Shown here: positions 6,128 through 14,258 of the stretch, piece by piece
How the letters are laid out: each line of letters starts with the position of its first letter
Position numbering within the stretch: position 1 is the first letter of the stretch
NCBI RefSeq assembly: GCF_947500695.1
Contig: NZ_CANMSS010000011.1
Coordinates: forward strand, 1-64,000
Origin: an uncultured Pseudoteredinibacter sp.
Lineage (GTDB): Bacteria; Pseudomonadota; Gammaproteobacteria; Pseudomonadales; Cellvibrionaceae
Direction: 5' to 3'
DNA length: 64,000 bases
The notes under the pieces: model-generated
What the model was told of the DNA's origin: nothing
The model's database searches: none
Seen by the model: the letters and a program-made list of their open reading frames with translations, nothing else
Position numbers and translations under genes: made by a program

Positions 6128-6686
6128 TCCACTCTCACTGAATTATTTGACTCGTATAACAGCTAAATAAACAGACAAGCAGAATTACAAGCAAAAAACA
6201 GACGCGTCTTATTAATACGGGGATATCAGAAATAATAGGATGGTGTCCGTTTTAATGCCTAGCTGCATTCCTTTGTCTAAAGCTCTAATTTATTGTTTTA
6301 TCTGGGGTTTTACAAGTACTAGAAGAATCATACTTAATTAACGAGACCTGGCGCTTAAGTCGTTATTTATTGGCCGTTAAATTGCTTTTTCTCTTGTGTA
6401 GCGGATTAATAGAACGCAGCTAATTCTCGTATGTGGTTGATTAACTTATAGCTTTGAAAGGGTTAATTGTTAATTCCCCAATTAATAGGAAGGTGTACGG
6501 CTAATGGTTTTAAATTTAAACCGGTATTTCAATCCATAAACCGTGAGTTTCAAGGCGTTTGCTCGCTTGGGGAAAGCTTTAGATATGGCGTTGGTCTATG
6601 GTAAATACTAGGGGTTCAGGCACCTGGCACCTTTTTAAAAAGGCACCAAGTACAAGGCGATAGCTAATCAATAAAGCCAAACAACA
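6128..6686. other. Gene-free stretch at the array boundary
   Basis: No credible gene on either strand. It holds a lone recombination-core-like GTATAAC at 6154-6160 that could be the remnant of an attI crossover site, a perfect 10-bp palindrome AGACGCGTCT near 6201, an AT-rich inverted repeat near 6463-6486, and a GGCACC...AAAAAGGCACC motif near 6620-6645 that looks like a decayed REP-type palindrome. No integrase motif could be read. Confidence 0.6.
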
Positions 6687-8144
6687 CTAAGCTGCCTGTG
6701 TTTTATTATCACTAAACTCATCGGCAATGCGCACAAACTCGGCTTCGCAATCTATAAAGGCTTGGATTACATCGGGGTCGAAGTGTTTGGCGCTGCCTTC
6801 TAGGATGATGCTTTTGGCTTTTTCGTGGCTAAAAGCGGGCTTGTAAACTCTGGCGCTGATTAGGGCGTCATAGACATCGGCCAGTGCCATTAGGCGGCCG
6901 GATACTGGGATGTCTTCACCGCTTAGGCCGGCTGGGTAGCCGCTGCCGTCCCATTTTTCGTGGTGGCTTAGGCTAATTTCTTTGGCGATTCTTAAGAAGG
7001 AGTTACTGCCCAGTTGGCGCTCGGCGACGGCTAGGGCCTCGGCACCGATCTGTGGGTGGCTTTTCATAACTTCAAATTCTTCATCGGTCAGCTTGCCGGG
7101 TTTTAGCAGGATATTATCGGGAATGCCTACCTTGCCTATATCGTGCAGCGGGGCCGATTTATAAAGCAGTTCTATGGTGTCGTCATCCAGTTGCTCGCGG
7201 TATTTTGGATTTTTGCGCAGCTCTAGTGCTAGGACTTTTACGTAGTTTTGGGTGCGCAGAATATGCCCGCCGGTTTCGTTGTCGCGGGTTTCGGCTAGGC
7301 TGGCTAAACCTAAGATGCTGGCATCGCGGGTGATGCTTAGCTCGCGGCTGCGCTCGGCCAGTGCGGCAATGGTTTTATTGGTGTGTAATGCCATAAGGCC
7401 AAATTCATCGTTGCTGCTTACTGGCACTTCGGCTTCTAAATCGCCTTGGGCGACAGCGGCTAGGGCGCTTTGCTCCATGGTGATAAACATTTTTAAATTA
7501 TTGGCATAGGCAAAAATAATGCGCAGCACGTACACCATAATTACGGCCACGACAAAAGAGACCTCGGTAAGAATATAGCGCTGTGCGGTGGCCAGTGGCA
7601 GATCTTCACCTACCTGTTGCAGCCAATGTAAATCTTTATTGATCACCATAAACACTACGCCAATTACCGCGATAGCACAGGCGCAGGCAAAGTGACTGAA
7701 TTTATGGGTAAGCGGGTAAGGGTCGCAATCTGGGGTGATATGCTCGCCGGCATCGGCTAGCTGCTCGGCAATTTTGCGCTCTTTCAGCAGGGCTTGATCG
7801 CAGGCGATAAAAAAGCCAAAGATCGCCATGCCGATAATAACCTTTAAGCCGCTTTCTAGGGGGGATTGGTGTAGCAGGCGAAAGTAGGCGGCTAGGGCAA
7901 GGCCGGTAAATAAGAATAGGCCCATATCCAGAATAAACTGGCGTTTAACCTGCTTTTTAAGCTCGGCATTACTAATTTGCCCATCGAGCAAGTAGCGCCC
8001 AAGGCCAATAACGGCAAAGCTCAGCATTATAGGAATCAGCAGTGCGCCCAGGCTCAGGCTGTCTAAAAAGGGGCACACTTGTACGCCGTATAGTCCAAAT
8101 AGCGCGGCCGCGACCAGATAGTGTTGTCGGTAGCTTTGTGTCAT
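6687..8144 (-). CDS. Membrane HD-GYP cyclic-di-GMP phosphodiesterase
   Basis: A 485-residue protein expected to hydrolyse cyclic di-GMP. Six hydrophobic segments (about 9-27, 32-52, 70-90, 100-117, 152-168, 190-213) anchor it in the inner membrane. A HAMP-like linker (about 214-268) leads to a full HD-GYP domain (about 275-465). Visible key residues are the HD pair at 334-335 in APLHDIGKVGIPD, HH at 394-395, and the GYP motif in GSGYP at 400-404. There is no receiver domain, so the signal is probably sensed in or near the membrane. It is transcribed alone next to the cassette array, with no partner GGDEF gene in view. Assignment by motifs is firm; the sensed signal is unknown. Confidence 0.93.
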   Translation of the reverse strand: MTQSYRQHYLVAAALFGLYGVQVCPFLDSLSLGALLIPIMLSFAVIGLGRYLLDGQISNAELKKQVKRQFILDMGLFLFTGLALAAYFRLLHQSPLESGLKVIIGMAIFGFFIACDQALLKERKIAEQLADAGEHITPDCDPYPLTHKFSHFACACAIAVIGVVFMVINKDLHWLQQVGEDLPLATAQRYILTEVSFVVAVIMVYVLRIIFAYANNLKMFITMEQSALAAVAQGDLEAEVPVSSNDEFGLMALHTNKTIAALAERSRELSITRDASILGLASLAETRDNETGGHILRTQNYVKVLALELRKNPKYREQLDDDTIELLYKSAPLHDIGKVGIPDNILLKPGKLTDEEFEVMKSHPQIGAEALAVAERQLGSNSFLRIAKEISLSHHEKWDGSGYPAGLSGEDIPVSGRLMALADVYDALISARVYKPAFSHEKAKSIILEGSAKHFDPDVIQAFIDCEAEFVRIADEFSDNKTQAA

Positions 8145-8267
8145 TATTCAGCAAGCCTTTCAGGTATCAATACACAGTTTTAGATTATGTCGGCGGTTTT
8201 TAGGCAGTCTTGAAAACATTGTGTTCAGCTCAGTCAACCCATAGCGGTAATGCCGCAAGGAGTCAGC

Positions 8268-8642
8268 ATGGCGAAGGTATTAGGTGTCGGTGGTATTTTT
8301 TTCTTCTGTGAGGATCCCAAGGCCCTGGCGGCTTGGTATCAAGAGCATCTGGGCTTGCCGATAGATCCAAGCTATGGCGGCTGCGCTTTGCAGCCTGCGG
8401 ATATGCCCGAGCACGGCTACACCGTTTGGGCGCCCTTCAAACAGGGCAGCGATTATTTTAAGCCTTCCAGCAAAGAATTTATGATGAACCTGGTGGTGGA
8501 TGATTTGCCCGCTGCACTTGAGCAGGTAAAGCAAGGCGGCGCGGAGCTTATCGGCGAGCCGGAATCTTTCGATTATGGCGATTTTGGCTGGTTTATGGAT
8601 CCGGCCGGTAACAAGATCGAGCTTTGGCAGCCCAAGGGCTAG
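8268..8642 (+). CDS. VOC (glyoxalase/bleomycin-resistance fold) family protein
   Basis: About 124 residues. I choose the ATG at 8268 because AAGGAG (8257-8262) is correctly spaced before it; an upstream ATG at 8250 lacks such a site. One VOC module pair is visible: FFFCEDPKALAAWYQEHLGL at the start and DFGWFMDPAGNKIELWQP at the end, where the terminal E of IELWQ is the usual metal-ligand position. Members include small-molecule lyases, dioxygenases and resistance proteins; the substrate cannot be told. A hairpin follows at 8670-8691, so it is probably monocistronic. Confidence 0.88.
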   Translation: MAKVLGVGGIFFFCEDPKALAAWYQEHLGLPIDPSYGGCALQPADMPEHGYTVWAPFKQGSDYFKPSSKEFMMNLVVDDLPAALEQVKQGGAELIGEPESFDYGDFGWFMDPAGNKIELWQPKG

Positions 8643-8669
8643 CTTATCTCTCTTAGCAGCTTCCACTAG

Positions 8670-8691
8670 GCGCCGCTAGTCTGGGCGGCGC
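8670..8691 (+). terminator. Hairpin after VOC gene
   Basis: GCGCCGC and GCGGCGC (8670-8676, 8685-8691) form a 7-bp GC stem 28 bases after the stop codon. Only a weak T stretch follows (CTTGTTC), so termination is probable but not certain. Confidence 0.55.
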
Positions 8692-8888
8692 TTGTTCAGG
8701 CTGTTTTCTAGGCCGCTTTCAGCTAGCGGCTGTAAAAGCCCCTAGCTTTACAGTTTTATGGCAGTTTTCATTGATTTTATCGCCTCTACACTCGTCTTAG
8801 CTCTATGAAGCGGCGGTAATGCAGTAATACCCATTGTTAATAAATATTGTTAAAAAATAACGATATGCCCAGATAATAAGAGAGAAAC

Positions 8889-9557
8889 ATGTCTGAATAC
8901 CCCTTTATCCCATTAGATTTTCAACAGCAAAGCGAAGCCGAGATGGAAGCCAATGCCCTTAGCTTCTACGAGATGATCAAGCGCCGTCGCACCGTGCGCG
9001 ATTTCTCGCCAGAGCCAGTGCCGCGCTCGGTAATTGAAAATGCTCTAAAAGCCGCAGGTACGGCGCCCAGTGGTGCTAATAAGCAACCGTGGCACTTTGT
9101 GGTGATTAGCGATGCGGAAACCAAAAAAGAGATTCGCCTAGCTGCCGAGGAAGAAGAGCGCCAGTTCTATTCCGAGCGTGCTACCGAAGAATGGCTAGAT
9201 GATTTAGCACCTTTAGGCACCGATGATAAAAAGCCCTTCTTAGAAACAGCCCCTTATTTAATTGCCATCTTTTTGCAAAAGTTTGAATACGATGAAGAAG
9301 GCACCAAGCATAAAAACTATTACACGGCAGAATCGGTAGGTTTAGCTTCTGGCTTTTTAATTACCGCATTGCATCAGTCGGGCTTGGCGACTTTAACCCA
9401 CACCCCAAGCCCAATGAAGTTTCTCAATAAAATCTGTAAACGCCCAGAATACGAGCGCCCTTATATTTTATTGGTGGTGGGCTATCCAGAAGAGGGTGCC
9501 CAGGTGCCAGATATTACTAAAAAGCCCCTAGCAGATTTTACAACGTTTATTGAGTAA
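8889..9557 (+). CDS. Nitroreductase-family flavoprotein (IYD/BluB-like)
   Basis: A 222-residue FMN-dependent oxidoreductase. The N-terminal YEMIKRRRTVRDFSPEPVP holds the basic cluster that contacts FMN phosphate, and APSGANKQPWHFVV is the second flavin-binding segment. ESVGLASGFLITALHQSGL is the family helix, and LLVVGYP a late strand. The pattern resembles the iodotyrosine deiodinase/BluB branch more than classical NfsA/NfsB. The reaction is probably reduction of an aromatic or quinone-like compound; the substrate is unknown. An AGAGAGAAAC stretch precedes the ATG. The next gene starts 42 bases downstream and may be cotranscribed. Confidence 0.9.
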   Translation: MSEYPFIPLDFQQQSEAEMEANALSFYEMIKRRRTVRDFSPEPVPRSVIENALKAAGTAPSGANKQPWHFVVISDAETKKEIRLAAEEEERQFYSERATEEWLDDLAPLGTDDKKPFLETAPYLIAIFLQKFEYDEEGTKHKNYYTAESVGLASGFLITALHQSGLATLTHTPSPMKFLNKICKRPEYERPYILLVVGYPEEGAQVPDITKKPLADFTTFIE

Positions 9558-9599
9558 CACGGATTTTCTCACTTTTTAAAACACTACAAGACCAGCACT

Positions 9600-11405
9600 A
9601 TGAAAATACTAAAATTTATCGCTTACGGTTTGCTGTCTATTATTATTCTGGGTGGCAGCTTTGCGGCCCACGAATGGTATGCCAAGCCATTTTTTATTAA
9701 TAATTTCTTTAATCGCGAAATTCTTAAGCAGGCATTAAAAAGCCCAGAAATGCTAAGCCAGCTACATATGCTGGAAAACATTGGCATTCGAGGGCACAAC
9801 AGTAAACTGGATGACGATAGTATTGCCGCTGGCGATGCCATGATTGCCGATCTAAAAGCTGCCAAGGCGGTGCTGGATGATTACGCAGTCGAAGATCTAA
9901 GCGAGGCCGAGCAGTTATCAAAAGCCATTGCCGATTATCTCTTTGCCTCGGTGGATGATTTCGAGCGTTATCGCTTTCATAACTACCCGGTAAACCAGTT
10001 ATTTGGTGCGCAAAACGGCTACCCAAGTTTTATGGAATCTACCCATGAAATTAAAATAGCCGAAGATGCTGAGAACTATATTTCACGCTTATCGGCAGTG
10101 GGTAAAAAGTTTGATCAGGTGCTAGAAGGCCTAAAAGAAAGGGAAAATCGCAATATTCTGCCGCCACGCTTTGTAGTAGATCGTGTGCTAGAAGAAATGA
10201 ATAACTTTGTTGGCACGGCCCCAAAAGAGAATATTCTTTATACCAATTTAGAAAAGAAATCGGCAGAAATCGAAGGCTACGATAATAGCCAAGTGCTGTC
10301 CGATGCTGAAAAAGCGATTCAGGCTGATGTGTACCCGGCCTACCAAAAGCTGATCGATTACTTTACCGCACTGCGCGATAAAACCACCGAAGATGATGGC
10401 TTCTGGAAATTACCGGAAGGCGAGGGCGCTTATAAAGCGGCGCTGCGTTTATTTACCACCACCGATTTAACCGCCGATGAAATTCACAATATTGGTTTAT
10501 CGGAAGTTGCTCGCATCCAAGCTGAAATTTTGGCGATCTTAGCTGGCGAAGGCTACGATGTTAGCGCAGGCTTTAGCACCGCTATTGATGAGATGGCCAG
10601 CAAGGAAGAGTTTTATTACCCTGATACCGATGAAGGCCGCGAGCAAATTATTGCTGATTATCAGGTGATCCTAAACGAGATTGATAAGGGCTTGGGGCAG
10701 GCCTTTAGCTTGCGCCCAGATACTGGCGTGGAAGTAAAACGTATTCCGGCCTTTAAAGAAAAGACCGCACCTGGCGCCTACTATCAGCCGCCAGCTATCG
10801 ATGGCTCACGCCCTGGGCAGTTCTTTGCCAATCTCTACGATATCAAAGCCACGCCTAAATACAGCATGCGCACCTTGGCTTACCACGAGGGCATTCCGGG
10901 GCATCACTTTCAGGTGGCCATTGCTATGCAGCTAGAAGGCATGCCTTTGTTCCGTCGCTTCTCGCCATTTACTGCCTATGTAGAAGGCTGGGCACTTTAT
11001 GCCGAGCAAGTCGCTTGGGAGATGGGCTTTCAAAAAGATCCTTTCGATAATATTGGCCGCCTACAAGCGGAGCTATTCCGCGCAGTGCGCTTAGTAGTCG
11101 ATACCGGTATTCACGCCAAGCGCTGGACTCGCCAAGAAGCCATCGATTATATGATCGCCAATACCGGTATGGCCGAATCCGATGTCGTTTCCGAGATTGA
11201 ACGCTATATCGTCATGCCAGGCCAAGCGACCTCTTATAAGATTGGTATGATGAAAATCTTAGAGCTACGTGAAAAAGCCAAAACCGCGCTGGGCGATAAA
11301 TTTAACCTCAGCGATTTCCACGATGTGGTGCTTAAGAACGGCGCTGTGCCGCTGGATATTCTTGAGCAGTTGGTGGATGAATATATCCAGGGGAATCAAG
11401 CCTAG
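9600..11405 (+). CDS. DUF885 family protein, zinc-peptidase-like
   Basis: A 601-residue protein with an N-terminal membrane or signal segment (about residues 5-22), so it is exported or membrane anchored. The large helical body carries the DUF885 hallmark YHEGIPGHHFQ, with HEGIPGHH at residues 429-436, a metal-binding motif of gluzincin type, followed by AYVEGWALYAEQVAWEMG, which supplies the distal acidic residue. A metallopeptidase role on peptides or amides is the usual inference for this family; direct evidence is thin. It lies 42 bases after the nitroreductase gene and ends just before a strong terminator. Confidence 0.9.
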   Translation: MKILKFIAYGLLSIIILGGSFAAHEWYAKPFFINNFFNREILKQALKSPEMLSQLHMLENIGIRGHNSKLDDDSIAAGDAMIADLKAAKAVLDDYAVEDLSEAEQLSKAIADYLFASVDDFERYRFHNYPVNQLFGAQNGYPSFMESTHEIKIAEDAENYISRLSAVGKKFDQVLEGLKERENRNILPPRFVVDRVLEEMNNFVGTAPKENILYTNLEKKSAEIEGYDNSQVLSDAEKAIQADVYPAYQKLIDYFTALRDKTTEDDGFWKLPEGEGAYKAALRLFTTTDLTADEIHNIGLSEVARIQAEILAILAGEGYDVSAGFSTAIDEMASKEEFYYPDTDEGREQIIADYQVILNEIDKGLGQAFSLRPDTGVEVKRIPAFKEKTAPGAYYQPPAIDGSRPGQFFANLYDIKATPKYSMRTLAYHEGIPGHHFQVAIAMQLEGMPLFRRFSPFTAYVEGWALYAEQVAWEMGFQKDPFDNIGRLQAELFRAVRLVVDTGIHAKRWTRQEAIDYMIANTGMAESDVVSEIERYIVMPGQATSYKIGMMKILELREKAKTALGDKFNLSDFHDVVLKNGAVPLDILEQLVDEYIQGNQA

Positions 11406-11431
11406 CTCCATATTAGCAACTGTTTATCTAC

Positions 11432-11457
11432 AGGCCGCCTTATGGGCGGCCTTTTTC
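11432..11457 (+). terminator. Rho-independent terminator
   Basis: The stem AGGCCGCC / GGGCGGCC with loop TTAT is followed by TTTTT, about 27 bases after the DUF885 stop codon. It ends the nitroreductase-DUF885 unit. Confidence 0.88.
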
Positions 11458-11744
11458 GTTTCTGTATCCCTGGTTTTTTACATCTTGTTTCTGGTATTAC
11501 CTGTTGCCGGTTTTGCCTGTCGCTGGCACCGCCCTTATCCCACACCATTTGAATCTTGTCGCGATCAACCTGGCCATTATCGTTTTCAGCCGCTTGAGTA
11601 TGATTCGCTTGGCAGTTTGCTGGGGTAGGCTCTTGTTTGATAAATGATAATAATTAATAATTGCATTACTATTTAATAACCGTGTTTCTATCTAATAAAT
11701 ACACGCAGCCCTAAGCTGCTGCGATTCACTGATCAAGGCCGATT
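11458..11744. other. Intergenic region before the iron-reduction operon
   Basis: An open frame crosses part of this stretch but overlaps the previous gene and the terminator, and has no start or family signature; I see no real gene. The right part is AT-rich and holds the Fur-like box at 11645-11659. Confidence 0.6.
11645..11659 (+). promoter_or_regulatory. Putative Fur box
   Basis: TGATAATAATTAATA matches the 7-1-7 Fur consensus TGATAAT-n-ATTATCA at 12 of 14 defined positions. It lies 86 bases before the first gene of the PepSY-type iron operon, an expected place for iron repression. Confidence 0.6.
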
Positions 11745-12059
11745 ATGTTCTTCCATCTTATGCCCTTGGCGTTGGCAGCCCTGGCGCCACCGCTGTGTTA
11801 TGGGCAGTTAGTTAGCAATAAGATTCCCCTTATTATTCAACGTTTGTTAGCACTTGCTTGCTCGCTGGTAGCTGTAAACTATTGGGCTGCCGCTCTTGGC
11901 TGGGAATGGGCGATTCCCTTTTTGCTGTGCTCGCTGATGCTGGCAGGCTTTGCTTGGGTGCTGATACTGCGTCGCTATGAGGGCTTTAAAACCCCTTATC
12001 AATGGCTATGCCTTGGCCTAGCGGCGGCGGGTTTGTTGCTCAATCTGGGAGGGCTTTGA
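11745..12059 (+). CDS. Small membrane protein of PepSY iron-reduction operon (DUF3325-like)
   Basis: A 104-residue protein with about four hydrophobic segments (1-20, 28-45, 51-70, 84-104) and almost no polar domain. In pseudomonads and relatives, such small membrane proteins sit next to a PepSY-associated membrane protein in ferrisiderophore reduction operons (fpvGHJK type); DUF3325 is the family I would expect here. It is separated by one base from the next gene, so translation is probably coupled. The family assignment is by size, topology and context, not by a decisive motif. A Fur-like box precedes it. Confidence 0.72.
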   Translation: MFFHLMPLALAALAPPLCYGQLVSNKIPLIIQRLLALACSLVAVNYWAAALGWEWAIPFLLCSLMLAGFAWVLILRRYEGFKTPYQWLCLGLAAAGLLLNLGGL

Positions 12060-12060
12060 G

Positions 12061-12324
12061 ATGGGATTTTCAGCTAGAGCACTTACCGCGGCTATCGTTC
12101 TGGGCTTAATCTTTGCCTTGTTTGCAGCGGTTTTTATGGCGCAGTTCTTACCCTTAGAAAAACCTTTGCACCGTACCTTCTGGGCTGGCCTTTCGGTGCC
12201 TATCACTTGGGCTTGGGCTAGCTTGTGGCTATTTAGTCGCGAGCGATTTTCTCGCGGCGCATGGATTTTATTATCTGTAGCCTGTGGTCTGTTATTGCTA
12301 GCCATCGGAGGTATGCAGTTGTGA
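12061..12324 (+). CDS. Small membrane protein of PepSY iron-reduction operon (DUF3649-like)
   Basis: An 87-residue protein with two to three membrane helices (about 7-27, 40-57, 66-85). The motif PLEKPLHRTFWAGLSVPITWAWASLWLF is split by a short loop between helices. It starts one base after the preceding stop, and its TGA overlaps the GTG start of the next gene, so the three genes form one tight unit. Context points to an accessory subunit of a PepSY-type inner-membrane iron reductase. I infer the DUF3649-type identity from the operon; it is not proven. Confidence 0.72.
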   Translation: MGFSARALTAAIVLGLIFALFAAVFMAQFLPLEKPLHRTFWAGLSVPITWAWASLWLFSRERFSRGAWILLSVACGLLLLAIGGMQL

Positions 12325-13892
12325 GCGATCAAAAAAACAAACAGCGTGCTTTCTTTCAAGGCTTAATGCGCAGCCACAAGCAGCTGGGCGCAGCCCTTGG
12401 TATTTTTATTTTTGTGCTGTGCTTTAGTGGCACAGTCAGTATCTTCCACGGCGAAATCGCCATTTGGGAAAGTGCTAAGCTTTCCAATGCTTATGGGCCC
12501 GTTGCTGGCCGTTTTGATGATGCGCCGATAGATAAAATTATGCAGCGTGCCATTGCCGATTTTGGTGGTGAAGATGGTCGCGATGTCGAGGTCTTCAACG
12601 TTCGCCAAGATACCCCTGGGCAGCGCTTCTTGGTGAGTAACACCCATACCGAAAGCGATGAGGCTTGGCATTTAAGTTATTGGGATGGCAGCACTGGTGA
12701 GCTTATTGCGCACCAACAAATGGGCATCAGTAAAATTGTGCGTGAGATCCACACAGATTTTTATCTGCCCAGCCCTTGGGGTCGCTACGCTATTGGTGTG
12801 TTGGGTGTCATTTTTATGATGATGGCTGTCGGTGGTATTTTGATTCACCGAAACTGGCGACGCGAATCCGATCAGTTACGCTTCGATCAAAAAGATCGTC
12901 ACAAGTGGAGCGATCTCCATAAGCTATCTGGTTTTTGGGCGCTACCTTTCCATATCACTATTGGTTTCACTGGGGCCTTGCTGGGCTTGCTGGGTGTCAT
13001 TTTAATTATGATGGCACTAGTGGCCTACGGTGGCGATCAAGATGCTGCCATTGCGGATATCTTTGGTAAAGATCCTAAAATGTCTCACGAGCAGGCGCCT
13101 ATTCTGGCCATGCAACCTTTTGTGACGAAGGCCCGTGAGGATATGCAAGCAGGTTTTAATCCTCAGCGTGTTACGGCGGTTTATCCTGGCGATAAAAATA
13201 TGTTCGTTTTAGTGTACGGCAGTTATCCGGAAACTTTGGGTATTGATAGCTTTGCAAAATACCGTGCCGATACTGGTGAGCCAATTAAGTTTGTAGATTA
13301 CATTCACGATAATGTTGCTTTGCGAGTCTACTCAGCCTCTGTGCCTTTGCACTATGCAACTTTTGGTGGCCCTATGATGAAGTTTATTTACTTTGCTTTG
13401 GGTATTCTAAGTTGTTTGCTGCCGGCTACGGGTCTTTATTTGTGGTTGCGCCGTCGCCCATTCGATTGGCAGGCTCGTGTAGTTTATTGGGGTTTACTCG
13501 CGGTTCCAGTTGCCAGTGCCTTTGGTTTTGCGGGAGCTCTCTTCGTTAAGTGGCTACCGGCCTTTACGTCACTAAGTTTTGCGGCAAGCTCTATTTGGTA
13601 TTCCGGAGCTGCTTTTGTACTAGGCCTTCTATTTGTCGCTTGGCAAGCTTGGCGTGGTGATAATATGCAAGCAGGCTTTGTTCAGTCGATGGCTCTGAGT
13701 GCTATGTTGCTAGCGCTTACGGCTGTGTTTGATATTGTGTTGCAAGCAAGTCAGGGCTTTTCTTTGTGGGCGCCACAAGCTTGGGGTACCGATGTGGTGT
13801 TGCTGTCAATGGCTGCATTGGCGTTTTATTTGAAGCAGCGTTTGCAGCTGAAGTCAGATGTTGCAGATGAGGCTGTAGTGTTGGCTGGTTAA
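12321..13892 (+). CDS. PepSY-associated transmembrane protein, FpvG-like iron-siderophore reductase
   Basis: I choose GTG at 12321 (VSDQKNKQRAFFQGLMRSHK), preceded by GGAGG at 12307-12311 and overlapping the previous TGA. The product is about 523 residues. It has an N-terminal helix (LGAALGIFIFVLCFSGTVSI), a periplasmic PepSY-like region, a second helix near YAIGVLGVIFMMMAVGGILIHRNW, a third with FHITIGFTGALLGLLG, and a C-terminal bundle of four helices. Conserved His in HRNWRR and HKLSGF fits heme or iron handling. Known relatives (FpvG) reduce ferric siderophores in the periplasm. A strong terminator follows. Family is firm; the exact substrate is inferred. Confidence 0.87.
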   Translation: MSDQKNKQRAFFQGLMRSHKQLGAALGIFIFVLCFSGTVSIFHGEIAIWESAKLSNAYGPVAGRFDDAPIDKIMQRAIADFGGEDGRDVEVFNVRQDTPGQRFLVSNTHTESDEAWHLSYWDGSTGELIAHQQMGISKIVREIHTDFYLPSPWGRYAIGVLGVIFMMMAVGGILIHRNWRRESDQLRFDQKDRHKWSDLHKLSGFWALPFHITIGFTGALLGLLGVILIMMALVAYGGDQDAAIADIFGKDPKMSHEQAPILAMQPFVTKAREDMQAGFNPQRVTAVYPGDKNMFVLVYGSYPETLGIDSFAKYRADTGEPIKFVDYIHDNVALRVYSASVPLHYATFGGPMMKFIYFALGILSCLLPATGLYLWLRRRPFDWQARVVYWGLLAVPVASAFGFAGALFVKWLPAFTSLSFAASSIWYSGAAFVLGLLFVAWQAWRGDNMQAGFVQSMALSAMLLALTAVFDIVLQASQGFSLWAPQAWGTDVVLLSMAALAFYLKQRLQLKSDVADEAVVLAG

Positions 13893-13912
13893 TGCCTGCA
13901 ATTTTAAGTCAT

Positions 13913-13945
13913 AAAAAGGCGTGGTTTATTCACGCCTTTTTTATA
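13913..13945 (+). terminator. Rho-independent terminator
   Basis: AAAAAGGCGTG and CACGCCTTTTTT enclose GTTTATT, about 20 bases after the PepSY gene stop. The A and T runs make it work on both strands. Confidence 0.9.
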
Positions 13946-13973
13946 TTTGTATTGTGCAGATTGGGCCGCCTGC

Positions 13974-14139
13974 CATGAGTCAGAGAGGCAGCGCAGGGTA
14001 CGCAAAAAGCAGCATCCATGCTAGCTCGGATCCTCTTGGATTCGCACCGTCCAGGTGCTCAGCCTGCGGCCAAGCCCAAAATCCCTCCAAGGGATTTGGT
14101 CGAGTCGGAGACGCCCCTGCACAGCCTCTCTGACTCATG
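13974..14139. repeat. Long-hairpin repeat element A (inverted relative to B)
   Basis: Arms 13974-13998 and 14115-14139 are reverse complements at 23 of 25 positions. Between them are nested hairpins: AGCAT-CC-ATGCT (14011-14022), GCACC-GTCCA-GGTGC near 14044-14058, and AAATCCC-TCCA-AGGGATTT near 14079-14097. The core from about 14038 to 14085 matches the reverse complement of element B (TTGGATTCGC, GCTCAGCC, CGGCCAAGCCC), but the arms are unrelated to B. The stem bases change in pairs between A and B while the TCC loops stay. Confidence 0.85.
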
Positions 14140-14258
14140 ACATTCTACTATTGCGATATTTTTGAAAACGGATAAGTTTTTTAACTTTAAGGCGAACTGA
14201 TTATTCAGCTTCAAGTGGTTTACAGAGCTATTCGAATATCGCTTTGTAGATTTCATGT

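Larger units (their letters stand above)
1..6160 (-). mobile_element. Integron gene-cassette array without integrase (CALIN-like)
   Basis: Thirteen short genes plus one partial gene, all on the minus strand, alternate with thirteen imperfect palindromes of about 64-120 bp. On the plus strand these begin near RYYYAAC (for example GCCTAAC, ATTTAAC, GTATAAC) and end in GTTRRRY (GTTAGGC, GTTAAAT, GTTATAC). This is the attC layout of integron cassettes, each site following the 3' end of its gene. The attI and integrase end should lie on the right. There the last core GTATAAC at 6154-6160 is followed by about 520 bp without a gene and then an unrelated HD-GYP gene, so no intI is seen. The array continues past the left edge. 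Calling it a CALIN or an eroded integron is inference, because an integrase outside the window cannot be ruled out. Confidence 0.88.

Noticed and set aside
7972..8154. Second small protein opposite the HD-GYP start
   Set aside because: It is on the same strand in another frame within the HD-GYP coding region and lacks any support.
11269..11628. 119-residue plus-strand open frame
   Set aside because: It overlaps the end of the DUF885 gene and reads through a strong terminator; no start signal or family pattern.
13974..14139. Simple transcription terminators
   Set aside because: A strong terminator already follows the PepSY gene, arms are too long, and the sister elements D and C lie in a divergent promoter region.
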